DNA of 64,000 bases, from contig NZ_CP012661.1 in assembly GCF_001620265.1 (NCBI RefSeq), forward strand, positions 2,170,001-2,234,000. The letters run 5' to 3'. Made by a program: the position numbers and the translations under genes. Positions 39,048 through 50,903 of this stretch are shown here, one piece after another. The DNA is from Frigidibacter mobilis. Its GTDB lineage: Bacteria; Pseudomonadota; Alphaproteobacteria; Rhodobacterales; Rhodobacteraceae. Position 1 is the stretch's first letter. The number at the start of each line of letters is the position of its first letter. The notes under the pieces are model-generated. The model did not search any database and had not been told where the DNA came from. It worked only from the letters and a program-made list of their open reading frames with translations.

Positions 39048-39351
39048 CGGGCACTCCGAACAGGTAAGGGGATTGCGGACAGGCAGGGGGCACGGGCGCC
39101 GGAACCGGCGCGGGCCCCGCAAGCCTGCGGCGACGGCGTCACAGGCCCGCGGCGATTTCCTGAACTTCTTGCGACAGATCGGGGGAAAAGCGCCCTTCAG
39201 ATTGACCTTGGCGCCAATTTCAGCTAACGCGCCTGCATCCCTTGCCGGGGGAGGCTTCCCACCGGGGAGGACCACCGGGGGATCCTCGTTCGGGCGCCGG
39301 AACCATGCGCCCATAACCCTTGCGGCCCGATGCCGCAATCTTAGGACGCAT
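39048..39351. other. Divergent intergenic region, phytase-like gene / DEAD-box helicase
   Basis: This 304-nt gap should hold both promoters. Several DEAD-box genes have long 5' leaders that help cold or self-control, so the length may matter. I see no repeat, hairpin or motif I can name. Confidence 0.4.
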
Positions 39352-40974
39352 ATGACCAAATTTTCCGATCTCGCGCTCGATCCCCGCGTTCTGCAAGCTG
39401 TCGCAGAAACCGGATACGAAACGCCCACCCCGATCCAGGCGCAGGCCATTCCCCACGCCCTGGAAGGCCGCGACGTGCTGGGGATCGCCCAGACCGGCAC
39501 CGGCAAGACCGCCAGCTTCACGCTGCCGATGATTACCCTGCTGGGCCAGGGCCGGGCGCGGGCGCGGATGCCGCGCTCCTTGGTGCTGGCGCCGACGCGC
39601 GAGCTTGCGGCGCAGGTCGCCGAGAACTTCGACACCTATGCCAAGCACACCCGCCTGACCAAGGCACTGCTGATCGGCGGCGTCAGCTTCGGCGAGCAGG
39701 ACAAGCTGATCGACCGCGGCGTCGACGTGCTGATCGCCACCCCGGGCCGGCTGCTGGACCATTTCGAGCGCGGCAAGCTGCTGCTGACCGGCGTGCAGAT
39801 CATGGTGGTGGACGAGGCCGACCGGATGCTGGACATGGGCTTCATCCCCGATATCGAGCGCATCTTCCAACTGACGCCTTTCACGCGCCAGACCCTGTTC
39901 TTCAGCGCCACGATGGCGCCCGAGATCGAGCGGATCACCAACACCTTCCTGCACTCGCCCGTCCGGGTGGAAGTGGCCCGCCAGGCGACCGCGAGCGAGA
40001 ACATCACCCAGCGTCTGGTCGAGTTGCACCCGACCCGCCGCGACATGGGCCCCAAGCAGAAGCGCGAGTTGCTGCGCCGGATCATCGAGACCGAGGCCGA
40101 GGCCTGCACCAACGCGATCATCTTCTGCAACCGCAAGACCGAGGTCGATATCGTCGCCAAGTCTCTGAAGGCCTATGGCTTCGACGCGGCGCCGATCCAC
40201 GGCGACCTGGAGCAGAGCCAGCGCACCAAGACGCTGGACGGCTTCCGCGATGGCACGCTGCGCTTCCTTGTCGCCTCGGATGTGGCGGCGCGGGGTCTGG
40301 ACATTCCGGCGGTCAGCCACGTGTTCAACTTCGACGTGCCCAGCCATGCCGAGGATTACGTGCACCGCATCGGCCGCACCGGCCGCGCCGGGCGCAAGGG
40401 CACGGCCTATACGCTGTCGACCCCGGCGGACGAGAAGTATCTGGCGGCGATTGAATCGCTGCTGAAGATGCCGCTGCCGCGGGTTCCGGTGCCCGAAGGC
40501 TTCATCGCCAGCGAAACCGGCGAGCCGGATGCACCGTCCAGCCGCAGCGCCAGCAGCCGGGGCGGAAGCCGCAGTGGCGGGCGCGGTGCCCCTGCCGATC
40601 GCACGGATGACCGCAGCGGCGAGCGCGCCGAACGCAATGCCGCGCGCGATGGCGAACGCCGTAGCCGCAAGCCGCGCGGCGAGGCCGCAGCAGCCCCCGC
40701 CGAGGCGACCGAGAGCGTGCAGGCGGCACCCGAAGCCGCCCCGCGCGAGATGGACGCCGCCCCTGCCCCGCGCCGCGAGGAACGCAGCGAAGAGCCGCGC
40801 GAGCCCCGCCGGGAGCCGCGCCGGGATGATCGGCGCGAGCCCCGCCGCGATGACCGCAGGGATGATCGGCGCGACCGCCACGAGGCCCCCGTGGTCGGCA
40901 TGGGCGACCATGTGCCCGACTTCCTGCTGCGCGGCTTCAAGATGCCCGTCGCGCCGGATACCGCCGAGGGCTGA
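39352..40974 (+). CDS. DEAD-box RNA helicase, RhlE-like
   Basis: The 540-aa protein has the Q motif (YETPTPIQAQAIP), Walker A AQTGTGKT at 46-53, VVDEADRMLDMGF, FFSATMAPE, and YVHRIGRTGRAGRKG. The tail after about residue 380 is Arg/Ser/Ala-rich and ends in repeated RRDDRREPRR-type units, an RNA-binding style of tail. RhlE types remodel ribosome precursors or mRNA. The ATG at 39352 is preceded by a much longer open frame that is not used. Confidence 0.95.
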   Translation: MTKFSDLALDPRVLQAVAETGYETPTPIQAQAIPHALEGRDVLGIAQTGTGKTASFTLPMITLLGQGRARARMPRSLVLAPTRELAAQVAENFDTYAKHTRLTKALLIGGVSFGEQDKLIDRGVDVLIATPGRLLDHFERGKLLLTGVQIMVVDEADRMLDMGFIPDIERIFQLTPFTRQTLFFSATMAPEIERITNTFLHSPVRVEVARQATASENITQRLVELHPTRRDMGPKQKRELLRRIIETEAEACTNAIIFCNRKTEVDIVAKSLKAYGFDAAPIHGDLEQSQRTKTLDGFRDGTLRFLVASDVAARGLDIPAVSHVFNFDVPSHAEDYVHRIGRTGRAGRKGTAYTLSTPADEKYLAAIESLLKMPLPRVPVPEGFIASETGEPDAPSSRSASSRGGSRSGGRGAPADRTDDRSGERAERNAARDGERRSRKPRGEAAAAPAEATESVQAAPEAAPREMDAAPAPRREERSEEPREPRREPRRDDRREPRRDDRRDDRRDRHEAPVVGMGDHVPDFLLRGFKMPVAPDTAEG

Positions 40975-40999
40975 TCCGATCGAAGGCCGGTCGAACGCA

Positions 41000-41027
41000 A
41001 AAGGCCCCGGAGCGCTCCGGGGCCTTT
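41000..41027. terminator. Bidirectional intrinsic terminator
   Basis: AAAGGCCCCGGAGC pairs perfectly with GCTCCGGGGCCTTT, then CGCTTTT on the plus strand and a matching A-run on the other side. It serves the helicase (plus) and the nuo...rnj operon (minus). Confidence 0.88.
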
Positions 41028-41055
41028 CGCTTTTCGTTCGGTCCGAATTGCGGGG

Positions 41056-42735
41056 TCAGTCGGCCATCAGTCGGCTGATGACCACCGTCACTTCGGGCTT
41101 GCGGCCGATTTCCTCGACCGAGACCTGACGGATCAGCCGGCGGATTGCCTCGTCCATCTTGTCGTCGTTCTTCACGGTCTTGGCGTCGACCCGGTCCAGG
41201 AACTCTGCCAGATCGGCCTCGAGCGTGTCGGCCAGCGAGGTGCCGTTGCGCCCAAGGGCAGGCAGGCCCATGATCTCGACCCAGGCATCGCCAAGCGGCA
41301 CGTCATCCTCGTCCACGATGATCGTCGCCAGCACATGCCCGTTCAGCGCCATGCGGATCCGGTCACGCACCACGCCGTCCATCGCGCCGATCAGCACCGC
41401 GCCGTCCAGATAGATGCGGCCGGTCTCGATATACTCCACCACCTCGGGGCGCGTGCCGGTCAAATCGACCATCGTGCCGTTGGTGGCGACCTCGGCGGCG
41501 ATGCCCTTGGCCAGCGCCAGCTTCACATGCTCGCGCAGGTGCCGGTGCTCGCCATGCATGGGGATCAGCATGGTCGGCTTCATCAGGTCATGCACCGCTT
41601 CCAGATCGGGGCGGTTGGCATGGCCCGACACATGGTAGAGCCCGTTGTGATCGTCGATCACATCGACACCCATTTCGGAAAACGCATTCATGATGCGGAT
41701 CACGCCGCGCTCATTGCCCGGGATGGTCTTCGAGGAAAACAGGAAGGTGTCACCCTCTTTCAGCGCCAGCCCCAGATAGCGCCCGCGCGACAGCTGGGCC
41801 GAGGCGGCGCGCCGCTCGCCCTGGCTGCCGGTCACGATCAGCATCAGGTTGTCGCGGCCGATCTGCGCCGCCTGCTCGGGCGAGACGATCGGCGGGAAGT
41901 CGGTCAGCACGCCGGTTTCCACCGCCGCGGTCAGCATCTTCTTCATCGCCCGGCCCAGCATGCAGACCGACCGGCCCGCAGCCTCGCCCGCATCGGCCAG
42001 CGTCTTCAGCCGTGCCACGTTCGAGGCGAAGGTCGTCGCCACGACCATGCCCTTGGAATTCGCCACCAGATCGCGCAGCGGTTCGGCCAGAACCGATTCC
42101 GACCGGCCCGGATGGTGCGAGAAGATGTTGGTGCTGTCGCACATCATCGCATGGATCGGCCGCTCCCTGGCGATGTCATGCCATTCCTGCGGGTTGAAGG
42201 GCTCGCCCACCACCGGATTGCCGTCGAGCTTGAAGTCGCCCGAATGCACGATCCGCCCTGCCGGCGTGTCGATCACCAGCGCCGAGCTTTCGGGGATCGA
42301 GTGGCTGACCGGCACGAACTGCACCTTGAACGGGCCTGCATCGACCACCTGCGGGCGCGCCGCCACGATGTTCAGCGCATCGGTAGAGACACCGTGATCT
42401 TCCAGCTTCAGCCGGGCAATCGCGGCGGTGAACTTGCGCGCATAGATCGGTGCCTTTAGCCTCGGCCACAGATGCCCCACCGCGCCGACATGGTCTTCAT
42501 GCGCATGGGTGATGAAGATCGCCTCCAGCCGGTCGGCGCGGGCCGCCAGCCAGCTCAGATCCGCCATGATGAGGTCGACGCCGGGGCTGGTATCCATGTC
42601 GGGGAAGGTCACGCCCATGTCGACAAGGATCAGCCGTTCGCGCCCCTCCGGCCCATAGCCATAGACATAGGCGTTCATGCCGATCTCGCCGGCGCCGCCG
42701 AGGGGCAGATAAATCAGCCGGTCCTTTTTGCTCAT
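41056..42735 (-). CDS. rnj: Ribonuclease J
   Basis: The 559-aa protein has a metallo-beta-lactamase core (ITHAHEDHVGAVGHLW), the beta-CASP part, SGHANRPDLEAVHDLM and PMHGEHRHLREH, and a C-terminal domain. RNase J matures and degrades RNA from the 5' end; alphaproteobacteria keep it next to RNase E. It overlaps coaX by 4 nt and is the last gene of the long operon. Confidence 0.95.
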   Translation of the reverse strand: MSKKDRLIYLPLGGAGEIGMNAYVYGYGPEGRERLILVDMGVTFPDMDTSPGVDLIMADLSWLAARADRLEAIFITHAHEDHVGAVGHLWPRLKAPIYARKFTAAIARLKLEDHGVSTDALNIVAARPQVVDAGPFKVQFVPVSHSIPESSALVIDTPAGRIVHSGDFKLDGNPVVGEPFNPQEWHDIARERPIHAMMCDSTNIFSHHPGRSESVLAEPLRDLVANSKGMVVATTFASNVARLKTLADAGEAAGRSVCMLGRAMKKMLTAAVETGVLTDFPPIVSPEQAAQIGRDNLMLIVTGSQGERRAASAQLSRGRYLGLALKEGDTFLFSSKTIPGNERGVIRIMNAFSEMGVDVIDDHNGLYHVSGHANRPDLEAVHDLMKPTMLIPMHGEHRHLREHVKLALAKGIAAEVATNGTMVDLTGTRPEVVEYIETGRIYLDGAVLIGAMDGVVRDRIRMALNGHVLATIIVDEDDVPLGDAWVEIMGLPALGRNGTSLADTLEADLAEFLDRVDAKTVKNDDKMDEAIRRLIRQVSVEEIGRKPEVTVVISRLMAD

Positions 42736-43511
42736 ACCGTCTCCAGTGCCGTGTTGTACTTGTGTATCAGGACCAGCCCCTGCATCGTCAGGTCATCATC
42801 GACCGCGTCGAAGAGGTCAAACCCTTGTGCAAACAGCGGCGCAAGTCCGCCGGTGGCGACCACCCGCATCGGGCGTTCGCGTTCGATCCTTATCTGGCGC
42901 ACGATGCCTTCCACAAGGCCGATATACCCCCAATAGACCCCAGATTGCATGCAGGCGACGGTGTTTGTGCCGATCGCCGACTGCGGACGGGTCACATCCA
43001 CGTGCGGCAGCGCCGCGGCGGCCATGTGCAGCGCTTCAAGGCTGAGGTTGACGCCGGGGGCGATCACCCCGCCGATATAGGCGCCGTCGATATCGACCAC
43101 GTCGAAGGTGGTGGCGGTGCCGAAATCCACCACGATCAGGTCTCCGCCGAACTTGTTGAACCCCGCCACCGTGTTGACCAGCCGGTCCGGGCCAACGGTC
43201 GTGCCCTGATCGACCCGGGGGGCGACGGGCAGCGCGCATTCCGGCTTGCCCACCACCAGCGGGCGGGTGTCGAAATAGCGGTTGCACAGCACGCGCAGGT
43301 TGAACACCACCCGCGGCACGGTCGAGGAGATGATGACCTGGGTGATTTCGGCGCTGATCTTCTTCAGGCCCATCAGCGTCGACAGCCAGACGAAATACTC
43401 GTCCGCCGTGCGCCGGTGATCGGTGGCGATGCGCCAGGTGTCCAGGAATCCCTCTCCGTCCCAGATCGAGAACACCGTGTTGGTGTTGCCGCAGTCGATG
43501 CACAGCAGCAT
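42732..43511 (-). CDS. coaX: Type III pantothenate kinase
   Basis: The 259-aa protein begins coenzyme A synthesis. Motifs are CIDCGNTNTVFSIWDG (phosphate), GPDRLVN, and VVDFGTATTFDVVDIDG. The frame opens further up, but the ATG at 43511 with a strong GGGAGG is right. It sits between birA and rnj with tight spacing. Confidence 0.95.
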   Translation of the reverse strand: MLLCIDCGNTNTVFSIWDGEGFLDTWRIATDHRRTADEYFVWLSTLMGLKKISAEITQVIISSTVPRVVFNLRVLCNRYFDTRPLVVGKPECALPVAPRVDQGTTVGPDRLVNTVAGFNKFGGDLIVVDFGTATTFDVVDIDGAYIGGVIAPGVNLSLEALHMAAAALPHVDVTRPQSAIGTNTVACMQSGVYWGYIGLVEGIVRQIRIERERPMRVVATGGLAPLFAQGFDLFDAVDDDLTMQGLVLIHKYNTALETV

Positions 43512-43537
43512 GTCGCCTCCCCCCGGAAAACCCTGGC

Positions 43538-44323
43538 CTAGAAATACACATCCGCCGCAGGCACGGCCCGGCGCCCCTGCGCCGTGACCAGCACCAAGGC
43601 GCCGGTGTCGTCGATGGTCTCGAACCGGCCCTCGATGCTTTCGGTCATCGTGCGGGCGGTGATGGTCTGGCCGAGGCGCGCGGCGCGGGCCAGCCAGGCG
43701 GTGCGGATAGGGCCAAAGCCGAAGGTCGCCAGTTGCGCCTCCCACCGGGCGAAGGCCGCGGCGAGGCAGGTCAGGAACTCTTCTGGGCCAGGAGCCATCC
43801 CGGTTTCGCCGGCGACAGAGACGGGCGGCGCCGTGGTCGGTTCTATCCCCGCAGGGTCGGGCGCGGCGGCAAGGTTCACGCCGATGCCGATGGCCAGATG
43901 GCTGACCCCGTGGCCGGAGCTGCCAAGGCTCTCCAGCAGGATCCCCGACACTTTACCGCCGTTCAGCAGCACATCATTGGGCCATTTCAGCGCGAGACTG
44001 GCAGAGGGGCCGGCCAGGGAGCCAAGCGCCTCATGTACCGCAAGCGCGGCAACAAAGCTGCGCAGCGCCGCTTCCTGCGGGCTGCCGCCGGGGCGCATCA
44101 GCAGCGTCGCCGCAAAATTTCCCGGGGTATTTTGCCAGCTGCGCCCCCGCCGGGCGCGCGCTGCGGTCTGGCGCAGCGCCAGGATCCAGGTCGGCTGCGT
44201 CAGATAGGGCGCAAGGCGCGCCGCCTCGGCATTGGTGCTGTCCACCTCGGGCAGGACGTGGCGGGCCACACCCTCGGGCCAGGCCCAAGGCTCGGTGGCC
44301 CGGCTGTCGGTGCTACCGGACAA
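43538..44323 (-). CDS. birA: Biotin--[acetyl-CoA-carboxylase] ligase (no DNA-binding domain)
   Basis: The 261-aa protein has [14 protein letters not shown], the biotin loop [17 protein letters not shown], and [20 protein letters not shown]. It lacks the N-terminal repressor HTH, so it is a class I ligase only. The best start seems to be a TTG at 44323 ([15 protein letters not shown]), overlapping the nuoN end by 11 nt. A GTG about 19 codons later is the alternative. Confidence 0.85.
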   Translation of the reverse strand: MSGSTDSRATEPWAWPEGVARHVLPEVDSTNAEAARLAPYLTQPTWILALRQTAARARRGRSWQNTPGNFAATLLMRPGGSPQEAALRSFVAALAVHEALGSLAGPSASLALKWPNDVLLNGGKVSGILLESLGSSGHGVSHLAIGIGVNLAAAPDPAGIEPTTAPPVSVAGETGMAPGPEEFLTCLAAAFARWEAQLATFGFGPIRTAWLARAARLGQTITARTMTESIEGRFETIDDTGALVLVTAQGRRAVPAADVYF

Positions 44324-45755
44324 GCGCTTCTGCCGCCAGTGCCGCGGCGCTTTCGATGCCGAACATGTTGACCACACCCACCACCATCACCGCCGCCGCG
44401 CCGACCAGCAGCAGCCATTGAACGGCCGGCATCCTGGTGTCGAGCGCCTCGGTCTCGGTGCCGAAATACATGTAGAACACCAGACGCAGGTAATAGAACG
44501 CGCCGATCACCGAGGCGATGACGCCGAGGATCGCCAGCCAGCCCATGCCCGCGCCCACCGCCGCCATCAGCACGCCATACTTGGCGAAGAAGCCCAGCAT
44601 CGGCGGCACGCCGGCAAGGCTGAACATCAGCACCAGCATCGCCATCGCCTTCGCCGGCTCGCGCCGCGAATAGAGGTTCAGCGCCGAGATATCGGTCACG
44701 GGCTGGCCATCGCGGCTCATCGACAGGATGAAGGCGAAGGTACCGACGTTCATGGTGACGTAGATCGCCATGTACAGCAGCATCGCCTGCACGCCCGCAG
44801 CGGTACCCGAAGCCAGGCCCATCATCGCAAAGCCCATATGGCCGATCGAGGAATAGGCCATCAGCCGCTTGATGTTGCGCTGGCCGATGGCGGCGATGGA
44901 GCCGAGGAACATCGAGGCCACCGACAGCAGCGCCACGATCTGCGTCCAGTCGCCCACCACCGGGCCGAAGCCGTCATGGACCAGCCGCGCGAACAGCGCC
45001 ATTGCCGCAACCTTGGGCGCGGTGGCGAAGAAGGCTGTCACCGGCGTCGGCGCGCCCTCGTAGACATCGGGCGTCCACATGTGGAACGGCACGGCGGACA
45101 CCTTGAAGGCAAGGCCGGTAATCAGGAACACCAGGCCGAACAGCAGCCCCAGCGGGATCTGCTCTGCCCCCTGCAGCGCCGCGACGATGCCCACGAACGA
45201 GGTGGTGCCGGCAAAGCCGTAGGTCAGCGAGGCGCCATAGAGCAGCAGGCCCGAGGAGAGCGAGCCGAGCACGAAATACTTCAGGCCGGCTTCCGTCGAT
45301 TTCACGCTGTCGCGGCGGATCGAGGCCACGACGTAGAGCGCGAGGCTCTGCAGCTCCAGCCCCATGTAAAGGCTCATCAGGTCACCGGCGGAAACCATTA
45401 TCATCATGCCGACGACCGACAGCGCGATCAGCACCGGGTATTCGAAGCGGCCCATGTCACGATGCGCAAGGTAGTCCTGGCTCATCGCCAGGATCGCCGC
45501 GGCGGACAGCAGCAGCGTCACCTTGGCAAAGCGTGCGAAGGCGTCGTCGATGAACAGCCCGCCAAAGGCGGCATGAGTGCCACCGCTGCCGAAGCCGACC
45601 ATCGCGGCGATCAGCAGAAAGGTTGCCACCGTCGCCCAGGTGATCGCCGTGGTCAGCTTGTCCTTGCCGCCATAGACCCCCAGCAGCAGCACCGCCATCG
45701 CGTAGATGGCCAGCAGCACCTCGGGCAGGACGGTGGAGAAATCGGCAGAGGTCAT
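44313..45755 (-). CDS. nuoN: NADH-quinone oxidoreductase subunit N
   Basis: The 480-aa antiporter-like subunit of complex I has about 14 membrane helices. [20 protein letters not shown] and [20 protein letters not shown] hold the conserved Glu and Lys of the proton path. It follows nuoM by 10 nt. The frame extends to 45827, but the ATG at 45755 ([15 protein letters not shown]) is the normal start. Confidence 0.96.
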   Translation of the reverse strand: MTSADFSTVLPEVLLAIYAMAVLLLGVYGGKDKLTTAITWATVATFLLIAAMVGFGSGGTHAAFGGLFIDDAFARFAKVTLLLSAAAILAMSQDYLAHRDMGRFEYPVLIALSVVGMMIMVSAGDLMSLYMGLELQSLALYVVASIRRDSVKSTEAGLKYFVLGSLSSGLLLYGASLTYGFAGTTSFVGIVAALQGAEQIPLGLLFGLVFLITGLAFKVSAVPFHMWTPDVYEGAPTPVTAFFATAPKVAAMALFARLVHDGFGPVVGDWTQIVALLSVASMFLGSIAAIGQRNIKRLMAYSSIGHMGFAMMGLASGTAAGVQAMLLYMAIYVTMNVGTFAFILSMSRDGQPVTDISALNLYSRREPAKAMAMLVLMFSLAGVPPMLGFFAKYGVLMAAVGAGMGWLAILGVIASVIGAFYYLRLVFYMYFGTETEALDTRMPAVQWLLLVGAAAVMVVGVVNMFGIESAAALAAEALVR

Positions 45756-45765
45756 GGTCCGGTCC

Positions 45766-47304
45766 TCAGTGGCTGGCCGCGACGCCCGCCACATCGGCGG
45801 GGATCGACGCATGGTATTCGGTGACAAGCGCGGTGACCGAGGGGCTGATGATATCGGTCACCAGTCTCGGATAGACGCCAAGCAGCAGGGTCATCGCCAC
45901 GAGCGGGGCGAAGATCGCCTTCTCGCGGCGGGTCATGTCGGTGATCGACTTCAGGCTCTCCTTCAGCAACTCGCCGAACACCACCCGCCGATACAGCCAC
46001 AGCGCATAGGAGGCCGACAGGATCACGCCCGAGGTGGCAACCGCCGCGACCCAGGTGTTGACCTGGAAGATGCCGACCAGCGTCAGGAACTCGCCGATGA
46101 AGCCCGAGGTGCCGGGAAGGCCCACGTTCGCCATCGTGAAGAACATGAAGATCAGCGCATAGGCGGGCATCCGGTTGACAAGGCCGCCATAGGCGTCGAT
46201 CTCGCGGGTGTGCATCCGGTCATAGATGACGCCGACGCACAGGAACAGCGCGCCCGAGATGAAGCCGTGGCTTATCATCTGGAAGATCGCGCCATCGACG
46301 CCCTGCTGGTTGGCGGCGAAGATGCCCATCGTGACATAGCCCATGTGGCCGACGGACGAATAGGCGATCAGCTTCTTCATGTCGGACTGCGCCAGCGCGA
46401 CAAGGCTGGTATAGACGATGGCGATGGCCGACATCCACAGCACCAGCGGCGCCAGCAGGTCGGACGCGATCGGGAACATCGGCAGGCTGAAGCGCAGGAA
46501 GCCGTAGCCGCCCATCTTCAGCAGGATCGCCGCCAGCACGACCGAGCCTGCGGTGGGCGCCTGGACGTGGGCATCGGGCAGCCAGGTATGCACCGGCCAC
46601 ATCGGCATCTTGACCGCGAAGCTGGCAAAGAAGGCCAGCCACAGCAGCGTCTGCATCCCGCCGATGATCTGGAAGCCGAACAGGCCGATGGTCTGCGAGG
46701 CGAAATCATGGCGCAGAAGCTGGGCGATGTCGGTGGTGCCCGCGTCCACATACATGGCGATCATCGCCACCAGCATCAGCACCGAGCCAAGGAAGGTGTA
46801 GAGGAAGAACTTGAACGCGGCATAGATCCGGTCCTTGCCGCCCCAGATGCCGATAATCAGGAACATCGGGATCAGCCCGGCCTCGAAGTAGAGGTAGAAC
46901 AGCACCAGATCCAGCGCCACGAACACGCCGATCATCAGCCCTTCCAGCACCAGGAAGGCGATCATGTATTCCTTGACGCGGGTTTCCACATTCCAGCAGG
47001 CGGCGATGGTCAGCGGCATCAGGAAGGTGGTCAGCATCACGAACAGCACCGAGATGCCATCGACGCCGACCTTGTAGCGCAGGCCCATGATCCAGGAGTG
47101 ATCCTCGACGAACTGGAAGCCGGTATCGGCCGGGTCGAACCCGGCGATCAGGAAGATCGACACCAGGAAGGTCACCGTTGTGGCGACCAGAGCCACCCAT
47201 TTCGCATTGGACTGCGCGGCCTTGTCCTCGCCCCGCAGGAACACGGCAAGGATCAGCGCCGCAACCAGCGGGGTGAAGGTGATGATGGACAGCAGGTTTT
47301 CCAT
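45766..47304 (-). CDS. nuoM: NADH-quinone oxidoreductase subunit M
   Basis: The 512-aa antiporter-like membrane subunit has the conserved Glu/Lys sites in [20 protein letters not shown] and [20 protein letters not shown], and [17 protein letters not shown]. It is the middle proton channel of the NuoL/M/N set. It lies between nuoL and nuoN with short gaps. Confidence 0.97.
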   Translation of the reverse strand: MENLLSIITFTPLVAALILAVFLRGEDKAAQSNAKWVALVATTVTFLVSIFLIAGFDPADTGFQFVEDHSWIMGLRYKVGVDGISVLFVMLTTFLMPLTIAACWNVETRVKEYMIAFLVLEGLMIGVFVALDLVLFYLYFEAGLIPMFLIIGIWGGKDRIYAAFKFFLYTFLGSVLMLVAMIAMYVDAGTTDIAQLLRHDFASQTIGLFGFQIIGGMQTLLWLAFFASFAVKMPMWPVHTWLPDAHVQAPTAGSVVLAAILLKMGGYGFLRFSLPMFPIASDLLAPLVLWMSAIAIVYTSLVALAQSDMKKLIAYSSVGHMGYVTMGIFAANQQGVDGAIFQMISHGFISGALFLCVGVIYDRMHTREIDAYGGLVNRMPAYALIFMFFTMANVGLPGTSGFIGEFLTLVGIFQVNTWVAAVATSGVILSASYALWLYRRVVFGELLKESLKSITDMTRREKAIFAPLVAMTLLLGVYPRLVTDIISPSVTALVTEYHASIPADVAGVAASH

Positions 47305-47320
47305 GTGTTCGCGCGCCCCC

Positions 47321-49441
47321 TTATTCAGCGCCGCCCGAGAGCGTCATCCAGGTAATCAGCACCGCGATGCCGATCACCATAGCGAACGCGTAGTGGAAGA
47401 GATAACCGGACTGCGCCCGGGCCGAGAGGCGGGTGAAGAACGGGATGATTCCAAGCGCCACGCCGTTGATCGACCCGTCGATCACATCGCCGTCGCCGCG
47501 CTTCCACAGGAACCGGCCGAGCCATTTTGCAGGCCGCACGAACAGCACCTCGTAGATCTCGTCGAAATACCACTTGTTCAGCAGGAAGCGGTAGAGCGCG
47601 GGCTGCAGCGCCGCAAAGCGGCCCGGCAGCGAGGGATCGCGGATGTAGAACATCCAGGCCGTTGCCAGGCCGATCAGCATGGCGACGAAGGGCGAGACCT
47701 TGACCCAGACCGGCGAATGGTGGGCGTCGTCCATCACATGGTTGTCGGGGTGCAGGTAGATCGCACCGATCGGGCCATGAGCGGCGGCGGCATGGGGCTC
47801 GGCGGCATGAGCCTCCGCCACGGCACCCTCGGCCGCAGCCTCCGGCGCGTGGCCGGTGGTCGCCTCAGCGGCAGTGCCTTCGGCAGCATGCCCGCCTTCC
47901 GCAGCCTCGGCGTGATGCGGCATCCCGAAGAAGCTCGACACCTTGTCATGGTCGCCGAAGAAGCTGCCATACCACAGCATCCCCGAGAACACCGCGCCAA
48001 GCGCAAGCACCCCCAGCGGGATCAGCATCACCTTGGGGCTTTCATGCGCGTGGTCATGCGCGTGATGGTCGCCCCGCGGCTTGCCCCAGAAGGTCAGGAA
48101 CATCAGCCGCCAGGAGTAGAACGAGGTAAACATCGCCGCGATCACCAGCAGCCAGAAGGCATAGCCGACGCCGCTGGCATAGGCGCTCTCGATGATCGCG
48201 TCCTTGGACAGGAAGCCGGCGAAGCCGATATGGGTCAGCGGGATCCCGACGCCGGTGATCGCCAGCGTGCCGATCAGCATCGCATAGAAGGTCAGCGGGA
48301 TCTTTTTCCGCAGCCCGCCATAGTTCCGCATGTCCTGTTCATGGTGCATCGCGTGGATCACCGAGCCGGCGCCCAGGAACAGCATCGCCTTGAAGAAGGC
48401 ATGGGTCAGCAGGTGGAACATCGCGGCGCCATAGACGCCCGCCCCCGCAGCCACGAACATGTAGCCAAGCTGCGAGCAGGTCGAATAAGCGATCACGCGC
48501 TTGATGTCATTCTGCACCAGGCCCACGGTTGCGGCAAAGAAGGCGGTCGAGGCGCCGATATAGATGATGAACATCTTGGCATCGGGCGCGTATTCATAAA
48601 GCGGCGACATCCGGCAGACCAGGAACACGCCGGCCGTCACCATCGTCGCGGCGTGGATCAGCGCCGACACCGGGGTCGGGCCTTCCATCGCGTCGGGCAG
48701 CCAGGTGTGCAGGCCAAGCTGCGCCGACTTGCCCATTGCGCCGATGAACAGCAGGACGCCGATCAGGTTGGCGGCGTTCCACTCGGTCCACAGGAAATGC
48801 AGCTGCGTTTCGGCCAGCGCCGGGGCGGCGGCGAACACGTCATCCATGCGGATCGAATCCGTCAGGTAGAACAGCGCGAAGATGCCAAGCGCAAAGCCGA
48901 AGTCGCCGACCCGGTTCACGATGAAGGCCTTCATCGCCGCGGCATTGGCCGAGGGCTTCTTGTAGTAGAAGCCGATCAGCAGGTAGGAGGCGACGCCCAC
49001 GCCCTCCCAGCCGAAGAACATCTGCACCAGGTTGTCGGATGTCACCAGCATCAGCATGGCGAAGGTGAAGAACGACAGGTAGGCGAAGAAGCGCGCCTTG
49101 TAATGCTCGTGATGGCCCCAGTTGTCGTCATGGGCCATGTAGCCGAAGGAATAGAGGTGGACGAGCGCCGAGACGGTGGTGACGACGATCAGCATGATCG
49201 CGGTCAGCCGGTCCATGCGGATCGACCATTCCGTCGCCAAGGATCCCGACTGGATCCAGTCGAGGATGTGGATGTGCTGCGTGGTGCCATCATGGCCCAG
49301 GAACACCACCCAGGACAGCAGGCAGGCCAGGAACAGCAGGCCGGTGGTCACCACCTGGGCGCCCTGCTCCGAGATCACGCGCCAGCCGAAACCCGCGATG
49401 AGAGAGCCCACGAGCGGGGCAAAGAGGATGATCGTTTCCAT
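47321..49441 (-). CDS. nuoL: NADH-quinone oxidoreductase subunit L
   Basis: The 706-aa distal antiporter-like subunit ends in the long lateral helix of complex I. Core motifs are [39 protein letters not shown], and [17 protein letters not shown]. It is longer than the E. coli form (613 aa) because of a His-rich stretch near 454-466 (HAHDHAHE) and an Ala/Glu/His low-complexity loop near 505-555. The loop lies between membrane segments. Confidence 0.97.
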   Translation of the reverse strand: METIILFAPLVGSLIAGFGWRVISEQGAQVVTTGLLFLACLLSWVVFLGHDGTTQHIHILDWIQSGSLATEWSIRMDRLTAIMLIVVTTVSALVHLYSFGYMAHDDNWGHHEHYKARFFAYLSFFTFAMLMLVTSDNLVQMFFGWEGVGVASYLLIGFYYKKPSANAAAMKAFIVNRVGDFGFALGIFALFYLTDSIRMDDVFAAAPALAETQLHFLWTEWNAANLIGVLLFIGAMGKSAQLGLHTWLPDAMEGPTPVSALIHAATMVTAGVFLVCRMSPLYEYAPDAKMFIIYIGASTAFFAATVGLVQNDIKRVIAYSTCSQLGYMFVAAGAGVYGAAMFHLLTHAFFKAMLFLGAGSVIHAMHHEQDMRNYGGLRKKIPLTFYAMLIGTLAITGVGIPLTHIGFAGFLSKDAIIESAYASGVGYAFWLLVIAAMFTSFYSWRLMFLTFWGKPRGDHHAHDHAHESPKVMLIPLGVLALGAVFSGMLWYGSFFGDHDKVSSFFGMPHHAEAAEGGHAAEGTAAEATTGHAPEAAAEGAVAEAHAAEPHAAAAHGPIGAIYLHPDNHVMDDAHHSPVWVKVSPFVAMLIGLATAWMFYIRDPSLPGRFAALQPALYRFLLNKWYFDEIYEVLFVRPAKWLGRFLWKRGDGDVIDGSINGVALGIIPFFTRLSARAQSGYLFHYAFAMVIGIAVLITWMTLSGGAE

Positions 49442-49448
49442 TTGCCCG

Positions 49449-49784
<336 letters not shown>

Positions 49785-49849
49785 TTATTCCGTCTGGTGC
49801 CGTAAGGCCCGCGCCATTCTCGCGCGGCCCCGTATCGTTCGCGTATCGC

Positions 49850-50458
49850 CTAGAGCCCCTGCCCCGGCTTCACGTCGCGCAGTTCCATCGCCTTGGCCGG
49901 ATCGCGGTACATCTGCTGCAGCACATCCTGCCGCTTGATGTTCTTGCGGTGGCGCAGGGTCAGCACGATCGCCCCGATCATCGCCACCAGCAGGATCAGC
50001 GCGGCGGTCTGGAACAGGAAGACGTATTTGTCATAGATCAGCATCCCGAGCGCGGCGGTGTTCTGCACCCCCTCCGGCGTCGGCGCGACCCGCAGGCTTT
50101 CGGCCATGTCCGAGGTCTTCCAAGCGCCGAACACCATGCCCAGTTCCAGCAGGATGATGACGCCCATCAGCAGGCCCATCGGCATGTAGCGCGCCAGCTC
50201 GCCCTTCAGCTCGGCAAAGTCCACGTCCAGCATCATCACCACGAACAGGAACAGCACCGCGACCGCGCCGACATAGACGATGACCAGCAGCATCGCCACG
50301 AACTCGGCCCCCATCAGCACGAACAGCCCCGCCGCCGACAGGAAAGCCAGGATCAGCCACAGCACAGAATGCACCGGGTTGCGCGAGATGACGACCATCA
50401 ACCCCGCCACGACGGCGGTGATGGCGAAGAGGTAGAAGGAAAACTCGAAAACGCTCAT
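49850..50458 (-). CDS. nuoJ: NADH-quinone oxidoreductase subunit J
   Basis: The 202-aa membrane subunit has [20 protein letters not shown] and [20 protein letters not shown], the known NuoJ helices near the quinone channel. A soluble tail ([20 protein letters not shown]) follows. nuoK starts 95 nt later. Confidence 0.96.
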   Translation of the reverse strand: MSVFEFSFYLFAITAVVAGLMVVISRNPVHSVLWLILAFLSAAGLFVLMGAEFVAMLLVIVYVGAVAVLFLFVVMMLDVDFAELKGELARYMPMGLLMGVIILLELGMVFGAWKTSDMAESLRVAPTPEGVQNTAALGMLIYDKYVFLFQTAALILLVAMIGAIVLTLRHRKNIKRQDVLQQMYRDPAKAMELRDVKPGQGL

Positions 50459-50495
50459 TCCGCAGCCCTCATGTCGCAGTCCTCATTCCGCGGTC

Positions 50496-50903
50496 TCATT
50501 CCTTGTCGTCGGTGCCGTCAAAGACGCTTTGGGCAATCTCCAGGGCACGGGTCATGGCGGGCAGCCCGCCGAACATGCTCATCTGGTAGATCACTTCGGC
50601 AATCTCGCGTTTCTTCGCGCCCGCCTGCAGGGCGTGGCGGATGGTCAGCTTCAACTGGCTGTCCGCCTGCGCCCCCAGCACGGTCAGCGCCGCGATGGTC
50701 ACCAGAAGCCGGGTCTTGGCATCCAGCCCCTCGCGGTTGAAGGTGCGCCCGAAGGCCATCTCCATGAAGTCCTTGGACATGGTTGGGATCAGATCCTCGA
50801 ACCCCTTGACGCGGAAGGTTTCCAGCGCCGGGTTGAAGGCCTTGGCCATTTCCTGGCTCTGATCCATCAGAGCCTTGAACATCTTGGAGAATTCATCGGT
50901 CAT
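50496..50903 (-). CDS. Carboxymuconolactone decarboxylase (CMD)-family protein
   Basis: The 135-aa protein has the CMD core [20 protein letters not shown] and [20 protein letters not shown]. There is no CxxC, so it is not an AhpD-like thiol reductase. Its start overlaps the nuoI stop by 4 nt and nuoJ follows by 37 nt, so it is made with complex I. The role there is unknown. Confidence 0.88.
   Translation of the reverse strand: MTDEFSKMFKALMDQSQEMAKAFNPALETFRVKGFEDLIPTMSKDFMEMAFGRTFNREGLDAKTRLLVTIAALTVLGAQADSQLKLTIRHALQAGAKKREIAEVIYQMSMFGGLPAMTRALEIAQSVFDGTDDKE

Noticed and set aside
40790..40900. Short DNA repeats (gatcggcgcga, ccccgccg units) that could suggest a tandem array or CRISPR
   Set aside because: They lie inside the helicase gene and encode its Arg/Asp-rich tail; no spacers.
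44232..45824. 530-aa plus-strand frame opposite nuoN
   Set aside because: His/Gln/Arg-rich antisense of a membrane protein gene.
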